DNA of 64,000 nt. Source: Colwellia sp. Arc7-D (GTDB taxonomy: Bacteria; Pseudomonadota; Gammaproteobacteria; Enterobacterales; Alteromonadaceae). The position numbers and the translations under genes are program-made. Location: positions 4,241,443 to 4,305,442 of the forward strand of contig NZ_CP028924.1 of assembly GCF_003061515.1 (NCBI RefSeq), written 5' to 3'. Under the pieces are notes generated by a model, which saw nothing but the letters and a program-made list of their open reading frames with translations, had not been told where the DNA came from and did not search any database. Shown in pieces: positions 29,346 through 39,067 of the stretch; the first letter of the stretch is position 1; each line of letters starts with the position of its first letter.

Positions 29346-29428
29346 ATTATCAATTAGGAATTTCTACTTTATTTAAGAAGTTCCAATATTATTTAGAAAC
29401 CACAACTTTATGTGATTAATGTATCAAG

Positions 29429-31261
29429 TTACTCAACCGTGACACTTTTCGCTAAGTTACGTGGTTGGTCAACATCGGTACCTTTAATTATGGCAACGTA
29501 GTAAGACAATAACTGTAACGGTAATGTATATACGATAGGAGCAATTAAATCATCACATACGGGGACGTTAATAACCTTCATGGTGTCATCGCTACTAAAG
29601 TTAGCACTGGCATCAGCAAACACATACATTAAACCACCGCGAGCACGTACTTCTTCAACATTAGATTTTAATTTTTCAATTAAATCGTTTTTAGGTGCCA
29701 CAACTATAACCGGCATTTCTGCGTCAATTAACGCTAATGGTCCATGTTTAAGTTCGCCTGCTGCGTAAGCTTCAGCATGAATATATGAAATTTCTTTTAA
29801 CTTCAGTGCACCTTCCATCGCGATTGGGTATTGGTCGCCACGACCTAAAAATAATGCATGATGCTTATCAGCAAAATCTTCAGCTAAGTCTTCAATTGAA
29901 CCCGCTAGTGCTAATACTTCTTCAAGCTTATTCGGTAATGTCATTAATGATTGAGCAATTTCATTTTGCTTCTCTTGTGACATGCCGTGGTGCTGACCAA
30001 TAGCGAGGGTCATCATTAATAAACCCACAAGTTGGGTAGTGAAAGCTTTGGTAGAAGCTACACCTATTTCAGCACCTGCTTTAGTCATAAAGGCTAAATC
30101 AGATTCACGCACTAATGAAGAACCAGCAACATTACATATAGTTAAACTAGCGCGATAACCTATTTGTTTGGCTAAACGAAGAGCCGCTAAGGTGTCCGCT
30201 GTTTCGCCCGACTGTGAAATAGTTACTAATAATGCATTTTTCGGTACATGTGATTGGCGATATCTAAATTCGCTGGCAATTTCGATATTACATGAAACAC
30301 CGGCTAAGGCTTCTAGCCAGTAGCGCGCCACCATACCTGAATGATAACTGGTACCACAGGCAATAATTTGTACGTGCTCAATTTCTTGAAAAATAGCATC
30401 AGCACCCTCACCAAAGGTTTGGATATCTAGCACATTGCCCATTAAGCGACCTTCTAAAGTATTGCGAATCGCTGTTGGTTGCTCGTAGGTTTCTTTAAGC
30501 ATGTAGTGACGGTATTCGCCTTTATCGCCAGAATCGTGACTGACTTCAGACTCTTTCGCTTCACGTTCAACTGGCTTGCCGTCAGTATCAAAAATATTAA
30601 CTTCAAAACGTGTAACTTCGGCAACGTCACCTTCTTCTAGAAACGAAAATTTACGAGTAACGGGTAATAATGCCAACATATCTGAGGCGATAAAGTTTTC
30701 ACCGACACCGTAACCAATAACTAATGGGCTACCTGAACGCGCCACTACAACACGGTCTTTATCGCGCGTGTCTACAACAACAGTGCCGTATGCACCTTCT
30801 AATTGTTTTACCGTAACTTGCACTGCACTTAACAAACTATCAGCAGTTTTTAATTCATGGTGAACTAAATGTGCAATAACTTCAGTGTCGGTTTCTGAAG
30901 TAAAAACATAACCTAAACCTTGTAAGCGCGTGCGTAAACTATCATGATTTTCGATAATGCCATTGTGCACAACAGCAATAGTTTCAGACGAAACATGTGG
31001 ATGAGCATTAATTTCACTTGGGGCACCATGAGTTGCCCAACGTGTATGCGCAATACCTGTACCGCCAGCAATTGGATTAGCATGTAATGCATCGGCAAGC
31101 TCTTGCACTTTACCTAAACGACGAGCGCGCATAAGGTTGTTATTGTTATCAATTATGGCAACACCTGCAGAATCGTATCCGCGATATTCTAATCGCTTTA
31201 AGCCTTCTACTAAAATGTCTGCTACATCACGCTGTGCGACAGCACCTACAATTCCACACAT
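29429..31261 (-). CDS. glmS: Glutamine-fructose-6-phosphate aminotransferase (isomerizing)
   Basis: This 610-residue enzyme makes glucosamine-6-phosphate from fructose-6-phosphate and glutamine, the first step toward UDP-GlcNAc for peptidoglycan and LPS. The N-terminal glutaminase domain starts [12 protein letters not shown], with nucleophile Cys2, followed by HTRWATHG and the HNGIIEN segment. Two SIS sugar-isomerase domains follow, with [17 protein letters not shown] and the C-terminal LAKSVTVE that closes the active site. Length matches the family (609 in E. coli). The gene follows a DeoR regulator by 13 bases; unlike in enterics it is not next to the atp operon. Confidence 0.97.
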   Translation of the reverse strand: MCGIVGAVAQRDVADILVEGLKRLEYRGYDSAGVAIIDNNNNLMRARRLGKVQELADALHANPIAGGTGIAHTRWATHGAPSEINAHPHVSSETIAVVHNGIIENHDSLRTRLQGLGYVFTSETDTEVIAHLVHHELKTADSLLSAVQVTVKQLEGAYGTVVVDTRDKDRVVVARSGSPLVIGYGVGENFIASDMLALLPVTRKFSFLEEGDVAEVTRFEVNIFDTDGKPVEREAKESEVSHDSGDKGEYRHYMLKETYEQPTAIRNTLEGRLMGNVLDIQTFGEGADAIFQEIEHVQIIACGTSYHSGMVARYWLEALAGVSCNIEIASEFRYRQSHVPKNALLVTISQSGETADTLAALRLAKQIGYRASLTICNVAGSSLVRESDLAFMTKAGAEIGVASTKAFTTQLVGLLMMTLAIGQHHGMSQEKQNEIAQSLMTLPNKLEEVLALAGSIEDLAEDFADKHHALFLGRGDQYPIAMEGALKLKEISYIHAEAYAAGELKHGPLALIDAEMPVIVVAPKNDLIEKLKSNVEEVRARGGLMYVFADASANFSSDDTMKVINVPVCDDLIAPIVYTLPLQLLSYYVAIIKGTDVDQPRNLAKSVTVE

Positions 31262-31274
31262 ATTCTTTGTCCTT

Positions 31275-32036
31275 TTAACTGGCGATAACGAGGTTAACGC
31301 CTTGTTTAATTATTTCACTTCTCACGTCTTCAGGCATATCTGCATCTGTAATCAACGTGTGAATCTTTTCCCAAGGTAATTCTAAATTGGGAATTTTTCG
31401 ATTAAGTTTTTCTGAATCTAACATAACAATAACTTCACGAGATACTTCCGCCATCACGCGACTTAAGCCTAAAAGCTCATTGAATGTTGTTGTGCCACGG
31501 GCTAAATCGATACCATCAGCACCAATAAATAACTGATCAAAATCATAAGAGCGCAATACACTTTCGGCCACTTGACCTTGGAATGATTCAGAATGCGGGT
31601 CCCAAGTTCCACCGGTCATCAATAATGTTGGTTCATTTTCAAGCGCATGTAAATCAGACGCAATAGCCAATGAGTTAGTCATAACCACTAAACCTTGTTT
31701 AGCACTTAACTCACGCACAAGCGCTGATGTTGTACTACCGCTATCTAAAATAATGCGGTTATGATCACGAATAAGCGATGCCGCTGTTTTTGCTATTATT
31801 ATCTTTCGTTTCGAAAGCTTTTCAGTTTTAGGTTCGGTAATTTCATGCGGTAAAGGCACAGCTCCGCCGTATCGGCGTAGTAGCAAACCGCTATTTTCTA
31901 AAACAGCTAAGTCTTTACGAATAGTAACTTCTGAGGTATCAAACATTTTTGCAAGGCTATCAACACTTACTTCACCTAAATTGCTTAACTCTGCAATTAT
32001 GGTATGACGACGCTGTTGGGTATTTCGTTTTGACAT
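31275..32036 (-). CDS. DeoR/GlpR-family transcriptional regulator, glmS-linked
   Basis: This 253-residue protein has an N-terminal DeoR winged HTH ([20 protein letters not shown], then [15 protein letters not shown]) and a C-terminal DeoRC sugar-phosphate sensor domain with [11 protein letters not shown] and [12 protein letters not shown]. These regulators respond to phosphorylated sugars. The gene ends 13 bases before glmS, so it probably controls amino-sugar synthesis or catabolism, with glucosamine-6-phosphate or a related phosphate as likely effector. Close relatives include AgaR-type regulators; exact function is inferred from position. Confidence 0.88.
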   Translation of the reverse strand: MSKRNTQQRRHTIIAELSNLGEVSVDSLAKMFDTSEVTIRKDLAVLENSGLLLRRYGGAVPLPHEITEPKTEKLSKRKIIIAKTAASLIRDHNRIILDSGSTTSALVRELSAKQGLVVMTNSLAIASDLHALENEPTLLMTGGTWDPHSESFQGQVAESVLRSYDFDQLFIGADGIDLARGTTTFNELLGLSRVMAEVSREVIVMLDSEKLNRKIPNLELPWEKIHTLITDADMPEDVRSEIIKQGVNLVIAS

Positions 32037-32123
32037 TGCTTTCGTTTACACTCTTAAAAGTTTCGATTTAAAACTTAGCTATTAGAACAAAAGCTGAAAA
32101 TAAAAACAATATTTATCTAAGAT

Positions 32124-32894
32124 CTAATCCTCTATCAAAGCTTTATAAGCCAAATAATATTGATAACCGGGATCTGTAAGTAACTTACCAGCAGCCAATT
32201 TAAGTTTTTCTAACATGCCACTTTCTGTATTTATATTCGCAGCAATATAACTCTCTCGACGTGTTTCTGGTAAAACGTGAACAGAAATTAACGCTTCAGC
32301 GTTTTGTTGTTGCTCGGCAAAAAAATCGATTAAAACATTAGGGTCGGTAAAAATTAAATCGACTTTACCTGATAAGAATAGTGCGATCCCATGCTTTAAA
32401 GATGACACAACATAAAGATTAGTTTTTTCGCTAAAGCCTAAGTTCACTAATGAGTGATAACCATAACTGTCTCGTATAACAATGATGGTTTTGGATCTTG
32501 CTTCACTCAAGGTTTCAATTCGGTTTTCAGGTCTACTTTTCAATGAGACAAAGCCACGCTCAAGTTCGCTAACTTTAATCAGCCAATGAAACTTATCTTC
32601 TCGCGCTTGTGTTCGTACCATACTAACAACTAAAGTATTTTCCCGATTTAATACCGTTTGATATGCTCTAGACCAAGGCAATAGTTCAAGCGGGGCTTGC
32701 AGTTGACTATGTTGTAATAGTAATTTGAGGATTTCTGCGCTTGGACCTTTTACTTCATTATTTTCGTGATATTGCAGCATAGGATGTTCGGCTGCAACAG
32801 CCATTAAAGCTGAATCAGCTCGAACACAATTCATAAACAAAAGATTTATGAAAACCAACTTTAACAAAAATAGAGTTATAAAAGATCCTTTCAT
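32124..32894 (-). CDS. Periplasmic substrate-binding protein (SBP_bac_3-like), coupled to glmU
   Basis: This 256-residue protein has a signal peptide (1-27) and the layout of orphan family 3 binding proteins: PSAEILKLLL, LELLPWSRAYQTV, then VSELERGFVSLKS and the hinge IVIRDSYGYHSL. The start lies eight bases after the glmU stop with no clear ribosome binding site, so translation probably depends on glmU. No transporter genes adjoin. It resembles the protein at 951-1664 in organisation (shared LPWAR/LPWSR motif) but the sequences differ greatly. The ligand is unknown. Confidence 0.75.
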   Translation of the reverse strand: MKGSFITLFLLKLVFINLLFMNCVRADSALMAVAAEHPMLQYHENNEVKGPSAEILKLLLQHSQLQAPLELLPWSRAYQTVLNRENTLVVSMVRTQAREDKFHWLIKVSELERGFVSLKSRPENRIETLSEARSKTIIVIRDSYGYHSLVNLGFSEKTNLYVVSSLKHGIALFLSGKVDLIFTDPNVLIDFFAEQQQNAEALISVHVLPETRRESYIAANINTESGMLEKLKLAAGKLLTDPGYQYYLAYKALIED

Positions 32895-32902
32895 GCTTTG
32901 TT

Positions 32903-34264
32903 TTATTTCTTAGTAGGTCGCTTCCAACCGGCAATATTACGCTGCTTGCCACGGGCTACACTTAATTCGTTATCATCAACATTTTTAACAATAACCGAAC
33001 CTGCCGCTGTTGTTGCCATTTTACCAATAGTAACAGGGGCTACTAACGAAGCATTTGAGCCGATAAATGCACCAGCACCAATAATAGTTTTAGCTTTATT
33101 TACACCATCGTAATTACAGGTAATAGTACCAGCACCAATATTAGCCTGAGCGCCAATTTCAGCATCACCTAAATAGCTTAAATGACCGGCTTTTGCTCCT
33201 TCGCCTAAGCGAGTTTTTTTCATCTCAACAAAGTTACCAATGTGAGAGTCACGCATTAATTCAGAGCCTGGACGTATACGAGCAAATGGACCTACTGAAG
33301 CTAGATCACCAATTATAGCTCCATCAACCATTGAATTAGGTTTAATTTCAGCACCTTGTCCGATACTGCAATCTTTCAATATACAATTTGCGCCAATAAT
33401 CGCATTATCAGCAATATCAACATTACCTTCGAAAATACAGTTAACGTCAATCACCACTTCTTGACCAACGGTAACATTGCCTCGAATATCAATGCGATTA
33501 GGATCACGTAAACTTGCGCCGGCAATCATTAACTCTTCAGCTTTTCTGAGTTGATAAGCTCTTTCTAAACCCGCTAATTGCACACGATTATTTGCGCCTT
33601 CTACTTCAATTTCGCTATCAGGATGAGCCGTAGCAATAAGCTTACCTTCTTGATGACAAGCGGCAATAATGTCAGTTAAGTAATATTCACCTTGTGCATT
33701 GTCGCTTGATAAATTCGCTAACCAGCGTTTTAAATCGCCACCATTAGCCAGTAATATTCCAGTATTCGCTTCATTGACTAATAGTTGCTCAGCGCTTGCA
33801 TCTTTTTGTTCAACAATACCCACTACAGTGCCTGAACTATCGCGCATAATTCGACCGTAGCCAGTTGGGTTTGCTAAATGCACGGTCAATAGCGCCATAC
33901 CCTGATCAGGTTTAGCAGCGATTAAACGTTGCAGCGTACTAACTTTGGTTAAAGGTACGTCTCCGTAGAGTACCAGCACATTTTCATCGTCAGATAAAAA
34001 TGGTGATGCCATATCAACAGCATGACCTGTACCTAATTGCTCTTTTTGTTCAACAAAGGTTAAATCATCACCCGTGACTTTCGCTTTAAGCACATCGCCA
34101 CCAAAGCCATAAACTAAATAGATATTTTCACTATCTACTTGGCGCGCTGCGTCAATTACATGAGACACCATAGGCTTTTCAGCTACGGGATGAAGAACTT
34201 TAGGTAAGGCAGAACGCATGCGAGTGCCTTTACCTGCCGCTAAGATAACAACAGAGAGAGCCAT
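32903..34264 (-). CDS. glmU: Bifunctional UDP-GlcNAc pyrophosphorylase / glucosamine-1-phosphate acetyltransferase
   Basis: The start is ATG 34264 ([16 protein letters not shown]); the reading frame extends further upstream but that part is not conserved-looking. The 453 residues match the family (456 in E. coli). The N-terminal nucleotidyltransferase domain has the LAAGKGTRM loop, EQLGTGHA and LYGDVP. The C-terminal half is a left-handed beta-helix of hexapeptide repeats with [17 protein letters not shown] and CNYDG. It acetylates glucosamine-1-phosphate and couples it to UTP, giving UDP-GlcNAc in the cytoplasm. It lies in the same direction as glmS with two genes between. Confidence 0.97.
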   Translation of the reverse strand: MALSVVILAAGKGTRMRSALPKVLHPVAEKPMVSHVIDAARQVDSENIYLVYGFGGDVLKAKVTGDDLTFVEQKEQLGTGHAVDMASPFLSDDENVLVLYGDVPLTKVSTLQRLIAAKPDQGMALLTVHLANPTGYGRIMRDSSGTVVGIVEQKDASAEQLLVNEANTGILLANGGDLKRWLANLSSDNAQGEYYLTDIIAACHQEGKLIATAHPDSEIEVEGANNRVQLAGLERAYQLRKAEELMIAGASLRDPNRIDIRGNVTVGQEVVIDVNCIFEGNVDIADNAIIGANCILKDCSIGQGAEIKPNSMVDGAIIGDLASVGPFARIRPGSELMRDSHIGNFVEMKKTRLGEGAKAGHLSYLGDAEIGAQANIGAGTITCNYDGVNKAKTIIGAGAFIGSNASLVAPVTIGKMATTAAGSVIVKNVDDNELSVARGKQRNIAGWKRPTKK

Positions 34265-34526
34265 AATTAATCCGATTAAATTTATAAAGTTACTTATATC
34301 AAGTTGATGAGTAAGCATAAACTCATCAGTTTTTGATAATGTATAGCAACATTGTAACGTTAAATTACCTGCTTCTCTATTAAAAATAATATTAACAACT
34401 TGTTGGGAGTTATGACTTTTTATCCTCCTGAAAAAACCTCTTAAGGTGTATCGCACCTCACAAGTAATTGAGTGTATAATGAAGCCAACAAAACTAAGAC
34501 CTTTATAGATTTAGGATCCCATATAA

Positions 34527-36866
34527 ATGATGCCCATTGCTGAGCAAATTGCCACAGAACTTGATGTAAAAACCAGCCAAATAAATGCTGCTATAAACTT
34601 ATTAGATGAAGGCGCGACAGTGCCTTTTATTGCTCGTTATAGAAAAGAAGTTACCCAAGGACTTGATGACAATCATTTGCGCCATCTTGCGCAACGCTTA
34701 GTTTATTTACGTGATTTGGCTGATCGCAGAAAAGTTATTATCAATAACATTGAGCAGCAAGGTAAGTTAACCCCAGCATTAGCCAATGAGCTTAATAATG
34801 CTGACAACAAAACACGTTTAGAAGACCTTTATTTACCTTATAAGCCTAAAAGAAAAACTAAAGGGCAAATTGCCATAAACGCAGGCTTAGAGCCTTTAGC
34901 CAATAAGATTTATAACAACTGGCAACTAGACCCAACACAAGAAGCAAAGGCTTTCATTAATAAAGAGCAAGGCTTTAATGATGAAGTTTCTGTACTTGAA
35001 GGGGCTCATTTCATCTTGGTTGAGCGTTTTGCTGAAGATGCCAATTTAATCCAAAAATTACGCCGTCACTTACTTAAGCAAGCTCACTTGTGTAGTAAAT
35101 TGATAAAGGGCAAAGAAAAAGAAGCAGCAAAGTATCGCGATTATTTTGAACATTCAGAATTATTAAAATCGGTACCGTCACACCGCATGTTAGCCATGTT
35201 ACGTGGTCGTAATGAAAAACTTTTATCATTAAATATTGATACAGACCCAGGGCAAGAAGGGGCATTTTCAAGCGCACAACAAATAATTACTGAACATTTC
35301 AATCTACGCTTAACGGGCCAAGCTGCAGCAGAGTTTTTAACAAAAGTGGTACAAACTACGTGGAAAGTAAAACTTAGCCAAAGTTTAGAAACAGAATTAT
35401 TAGGACAATTACGAGAACAAGCTGAAGTAGAAGCGATTAAGGTTTTTTCACGTAACTTAAACGACTTAATGATGGCAGCACCCGCAGGTGCGAAAGTAAC
35501 TTTAGGCTTAGATCCTGGGCTTCGAACTGGCTGTAAATTAGCTATCGTCGATGCTACCGGTAAATTATTGCAAACCGCCACCATATTCCCACATGCCCCG
35601 CAAAATCATTGGGATAAGTCAGTTCGTACTTTAGTTAACTTATGTCAGCAACATAAAGTAGAATTAGTTGCCATAGGTAACGGTACTGCTTCACGCGAAA
35701 GTGACAAACTGATTGCTGATGTTATAACTAAACTAGAAAACAACAAACCAACCAAAGTAATTGTCAGTGAAGCTGGCGCTTCGGTTTATTCAGCATCTGA
35801 ATTTGCCGCCAAAGAATTTCCAGATTTAGATGTGTCTATTCGTGGTGCTGTTTCTATTGCTCGACGCTTGCAAGACCCTCTAGCAGAGTTAGTTAAAATA
35901 GATCCCAAAGCGATTGGTGTAGGACAATATCAACATGATGTTAGTCAAAGCCAGCTCAGCCAAACCTTAGACAACGTTATTGAAGACTGTGTTAACGCGG
36001 TGGGTGTTGACCTAAACAGCGCTTCTGCAGCGTTATTAATGCGTGTGTCCGGTTTAAACAAAACCATGGCAAATAACGTAGTAAGTTTTCGCGATGAGCA
36101 CGGTCGATTCAACAACCGTAATGAATTAAAAAAAGTCGCACGTTTAGGGCCGAAAGCTTTCGAACAAGCTGCAGGGTTTTTACGCATAAATAATGGTAAT
36201 AATCCGTTAGATTTCTCAGGTGTTCACCCTGAAACCTATAGTTTAGTTGAGCAACTATTAAAACAACTTAACACCGACATCAATAATGTTATAGGCAATA
36301 AAGCAACGTTAGAAAAAATTAATGTTGAAAGCTTAGTAAGTGATGCTTTTGGTGAAGTTACGGTTAAAGACATTATTAGTGAGTTAGAAAAACCGGGGCG
36401 TGATCCGCGACCAGAGTTTAAAACGGCAACGTTTCAAGAAGGTGTTAATACCATTAACGACTTGAAGGTTGGCATGATACTCGAAGGCATTATTTCAAAT
36501 GTGGCTAATTTTGGTGCTTTTGTCGATATTGGTGTCCATCAAGACGGCTTAGTACATATTTCATCGCTGACCGATAAATTTGTTAGTGATCCGCATGAAA
36601 TTGTCAAAGCGGGTGAAGTGGTTAAAGTTAAAGTCATGGAAGTTGATCCACAACGTAAGCGCATTAGTTTAACCATGCGTTTAGATGAAGCGACACCTCA
36701 AGTGAAAAGTCAGCCGACTGAGAAGTCGCAAAAAGCGCCTCATAATGACAAAAATACTAAGCCAAATCATCACAAAAATAAAGTCAGAACACAGCAGCCA
36801 AAAGTAGATAATAATGCTGCCATGGGTAATGCTTTTGCCGACGCTTTTGCTAAGTTGAAGAAATAG
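34527..36866 (+). CDS. tex: Tex family RNA-binding transcription accessory protein
   Basis: This 779-residue protein has the full Tex order: an N-terminal helical region ([15 protein letters not shown], then [11 protein letters not shown]), a YqgF-like RNase H-fold domain ([14 protein letters not shown]), two helix-hairpin-helix segments (around [12 protein letters not shown] and [10 protein letters not shown]), and a C-terminal S1 domain ([20 protein letters not shown]). Tex binds nucleic acid and affects transcription and stress or toxin expression in several bacteria. The tail after the S1 domain is lysine- and asparagine-rich. It is transcribed away from glmU and appears monocistronic. 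Confidence 0.95.
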   Translation: MMPIAEQIATELDVKTSQINAAINLLDEGATVPFIARYRKEVTQGLDDNHLRHLAQRLVYLRDLADRRKVIINNIEQQGKLTPALANELNNADNKTRLEDLYLPYKPKRKTKGQIAINAGLEPLANKIYNNWQLDPTQEAKAFINKEQGFNDEVSVLEGAHFILVERFAEDANLIQKLRRHLLKQAHLCSKLIKGKEKEAAKYRDYFEHSELLKSVPSHRMLAMLRGRNEKLLSLNIDTDPGQEGAFSSAQQIITEHFNLRLTGQAAAEFLTKVVQTTWKVKLSQSLETELLGQLREQAEVEAIKVFSRNLNDLMMAAPAGAKVTLGLDPGLRTGCKLAIVDATGKLLQTATIFPHAPQNHWDKSVRTLVNLCQQHKVELVAIGNGTASRESDKLIADVITKLENNKPTKVIVSEAGASVYSASEFAAKEFPDLDVSIRGAVSIARRLQDPLAELVKIDPKAIGVGQYQHDVSQSQLSQTLDNVIEDCVNAVGVDLNSASAALLMRVSGLNKTMANNVVSFRDEHGRFNNRNELKKVARLGPKAFEQAAGFLRINNGNNPLDFSGVHPETYSLVEQLLKQLNTDINNVIGNKATLEKINVESLVSDAFGEVTVKDIISELEKPGRDPRPEFKTATFQEGVNTINDLKVGMILEGIISNVANFGAFVDIGVHQDGLVHISSLTDKFVSDPHEIVKAGEVVKVKVMEVDPQRKRISLTMRLDEATPQVKSQPTEKSQKAPHNDKNTKPNHHKNKVRTQQPKVDNNAAMGNAFADAFAKLKK

Positions 36867-36881
36867 CTTTGAGATTTAAGT

Positions 36882-36916
36882 TACAGCATTATTAGCTTTT
36901 ACCTAACAATGCTGTA
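36882..36916. other. Stem-loop after tex
   Basis: TACAGCATT (36882-36890) and AATGCTGTA (36908-36916) are perfectly complementary over nine bases around a 17-base loop, 15 bases past the tex stop. No T-run follows, so it may be a weak or Rho-assisted end, or an mRNA-stability hairpin. Confidence 0.45.
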
Positions 36917-36942
36917 GCCATTATCAAGATGGCTTAGAGCGG

Positions 36943-37053
36943 CCTGAGCATCGTCACTTTTTCATATCCATGTGACTATGACATACCGTTCATCCTGAAC
37001 ATCGTCACTCTTTCACATCCGTGTGATCGTGACATACCGTTCATCCTGAACAT
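36943..37053. repeat. 51-bp tandem repeat, two full copies and a start of a third
   Basis: Copies begin CCTGA at 36943, 36994 and 37045. Each full copy holds nested inverted repeats: an outer GTCAC/GTGAC pair and an inner TCACA-TCCG-TGTGA hairpin (copy 2). In copy 1 the inner stem has a G-T wobble. The copies differ at several positions but keep the hairpin, as in REP-like palindromic elements. Confidence 0.7.
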
Positions 37054-37079
37054 AAAAAAGGGGAAGCAAAAGCTTCCCC
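37054..37079 (-). terminator. Porin-gene rho-independent terminator
   Basis: GGGGAAGC (37060-37067), an AAAA loop and GCTTCCCC (37072-37079) form a perfect stem. On the minus strand it is followed by a run of six T. It lies 45 bases after the porin stop. Confidence 0.9.
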
Positions 37080-37123
37080 ATAAATAACCTCGGTTGGGAG
37101 GTTAACTAACGCAAGATAGTAAA

Positions 37124-38158
37124 CTAAAGCACGTACTTAGCTGAAAATTGTACATAGTCAGAATCGGCATTTTGATCTGCTGATTCAAAATTACCTACTT
37201 CAAAACCAAATGATAATTCTTTAGTATAGTTTTTAAAGATATTCACACCCCAATGTCTTCTGTCGGCATCTGAAACTTCTGTTGTCGTTTTACCGAAGAA
37301 TGCTGTACTGCGAATGTCGTCACTCCAGAAATGGCGGTAAGCGACCATAAATGAGGTTGTTTCTTCGACTTCTTCACCAACTAAATCACGAGCAGCTACC
37401 ACGCCTACATAACGTCCGGTTTCACCGCCATGTAATTGGAAACGTATATCATCTTTACCAAAGGTTTTTACATTACCCGCAATACCGTAACCAAATGCTG
37501 ACTCAGAATTACCACCGAGCGTATTTAATTGTCGAGCTAAACCCGCAACAGAAACGTTACCCCAATCACCTTTAAAGGTATATTTAGCAATAACATCTGG
37601 CAATTTATCTTGGGTTGGATCACCTTTATCTGACTCAGGGTTTTCTATCGAAACTTGGAAATTTCCTTGGGTATAGCGAACTTGGCCTTGACGAATAAAC
37701 GCGGCGGCATTTAGTGGACCAGCAAAATCAGCTGCTTCTGCTAAAGCACTTGTATTGACAAAAGTTGACCACGTTTGACCAACTAAAATGTTTTTATATT
37801 TAATAAATGCATGACGTAATCTTGGACTAGCCGAGTTCGATACAATTTCGTTACCACCGCCGCCATGAAAATCAAGTTCAATAAAACCAGTGATATCACC
37901 ATGAACATATTTAGTGTTAAAACGAGACTCGGTTGCACGAAAGCTAGTGCGAGAAATATCACCTACATTACCAGCACCAACCCAATAATCGTTAGTAATA
38001 CTGTTAATGTTACCGTCAACATAACGCGTATCTAATTTTATATAGCCACCAAAGGTAATGGTGTCATTATCAGATAACTTAATTTCATAACCAGCGCTTG
38101 CGCTGCCAGCCATAGCTAAAAGACCTGTTGCTAATAAAAGCTTTTTCTTATTAAACAT
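37124..38158 (-). CDS. DcaP-like outer-membrane porin
   Basis: This 344-residue protein has a signal peptide (1-22, cleavage at GSASA-GYE). The mature protein consists of alternating beta strands with aromatic girdles, starting with FGGYIKLDTRYVDG. This is the start typical of DcaP-type trimeric porins, followed by ESRFNTKY and FIELDFHGGGG. It ends in VQFSAKYVL, a hydrophobic final strand. Such porins pass organic acids and other small anionic compounds across the outer membrane. The stand-alone acyl-CoA-synthetase-like domain gene lies 136 bases upstream in the same direction, and the two may share a transcript. Substrate is unknown. Confidence 0.8.
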   Translation of the reverse strand: MFNKKKLLLATGLLAMAGSASAGYEIKLSDNDTITFGGYIKLDTRYVDGNINSITNDYWVGAGNVGDISRTSFRATESRFNTKYVHGDITGFIELDFHGGGGNEIVSNSASPRLRHAFIKYKNILVGQTWSTFVNTSALAEAADFAGPLNAAAFIRQGQVRYTQGNFQVSIENPESDKGDPTQDKLPDVIAKYTFKGDWGNVSVAGLARQLNTLGGNSESAFGYGIAGNVKTFGKDDIRFQLHGGETGRYVGVVAARDLVGEEVEETTSFMVAYRHFWSDDIRSTAFFGKTTTEVSDADRRHWGVNIFKNYTKELSFGFEVGNFESADQNADSDYVQFSAKYVL

Positions 38159-38294
38159 TTTTACTTTCCCCGTGTGTTATTAACCTTAGAGCAACAACAG
38201 CTAAGCTCTGGCGGTGTTTTTATCGATTAAGTTTTCAATAACGTATTTATTATCTGTAGTTTTAATAAACCGTTATCATTATTTTTATATTTTT

Positions 38295-38783
38295 TTATGC
38301 TGCATATTTCACTGTAATACACTGTGATTTAAGTGTTTTTCTAGAAATTCTTTTATTTTGATCAACAGGAAGCTTTTCTACGAATGTTATAACATCAGCA
38401 CGTGCAAATTCACCTACACCACCAGCAAGCTTGGCATTAATAGCATTCGATAAAGTCGTTTTTTCAATACCCGAATGAGTCAATTCAATATAGACATGAA
38501 GCGCATTTCCTTTGTGCTCATGAGGCACACCAAAAACAATCGCTTGTTCAACGCCAGCTAGTTGTTCAATAAAATTTTCCATTGTCTGGTTAGCGATACG
38601 ATAACCACTGACTTTATGGCTAGTGATAGCTTGAGAAACTAACCAAATATAATCTTGTGTAAAAACAGAAGAGGAACTTTCATCAACTAAAACTTTATCA
38701 ACAAAATACTGCCATTCACCACTATTAGACTGCAACCATGACAACGGTGCGGATTCGACACTTTGATTTAGTAAGTTAGACAT
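38295..38783 (-). CDS. Stand-alone AMP-binding enzyme C-terminal-like domain
   Basis: All 162 residues align to the small C-terminal domain of acyl/acetyl-CoA synthetases: KVSGYRI (57-63; the hinge region of Acs), then EQAIVFGVPHEHKGNAL and VYIEL. The large adenylation domain is missing altogether. The usual P-K-T-x-S-G-K catalytic lysine motif reads LPVDQNKRIS (138-147), so the lysine seems replaced by Arg145. It therefore cannot activate acids itself. It may regulate or complement a partner synthetase, or be a relic kept for another role. A paired palindrome lies upstream. Confidence 0.75.
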   Translation of the reverse strand: MSNLLNQSVESAPLSWLQSNSGEWQYFVDKVLVDESSSSVFTQDYIWLVSQAITSHKVSGYRIANQTMENFIEQLAGVEQAIVFGVPHEHKGNALHVYIELTHSGIEKTTLSNAINAKLAGGVGEFARADVITFVEKLPVDQNKRISRKTLKSQCITVKYAA

Positions 38784-38870
38784 ATCACTCTCTGTTTAAT
38801 ATCTTTAATCAAATTTCAATCAAAGCTATATATGATGTTATTACACTAGAGAATCAGCGGTGATTTATAA

Positions 38871-38920
38871 ATTAGACCTAAGTCTAAAATAAGCAATAAA
38901 TGCGGTAGACTTTAGTCTAT
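38871..38920. promoter_or_regulatory. Paired TAGAC-N4-GTCTA operators
   Basis: Two perfect inverted repeats of the same type lie at 38872-38887 (TTAGAC-CTAA-GTCTAA) and 38906-38919 (TAGAC-TTTA-GTCTA). Their centres are 33 bases apart, three helical turns. They sit about 90 bases before the AMP-binding-domain gene and 150 before the peptidase gene. A dimeric regulator binding both is the simplest reading; it is not identified. Confidence 0.6.
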
Positions 38921-39067
38921 ATGCAATGAAATCGGCGAGTGGATAACACTTTAATGGTTGATTATCGCAAAGAATATTGTGCTGAACGATTATTTTGAAA
39001 GCCAAGTTATTAGAAGTGGTAGAATGATTTTAGTTTTATTTTATAACTATTCAATAAAAGGTTATTC

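Noticed and set aside
34265..34456. N-terminal extension of GlmU by 64 residues
   Set aside because: GlmU proteins begin directly at the LAAGKGTRM nucleotide-binding strand; the extra part has no resemblance to the family.
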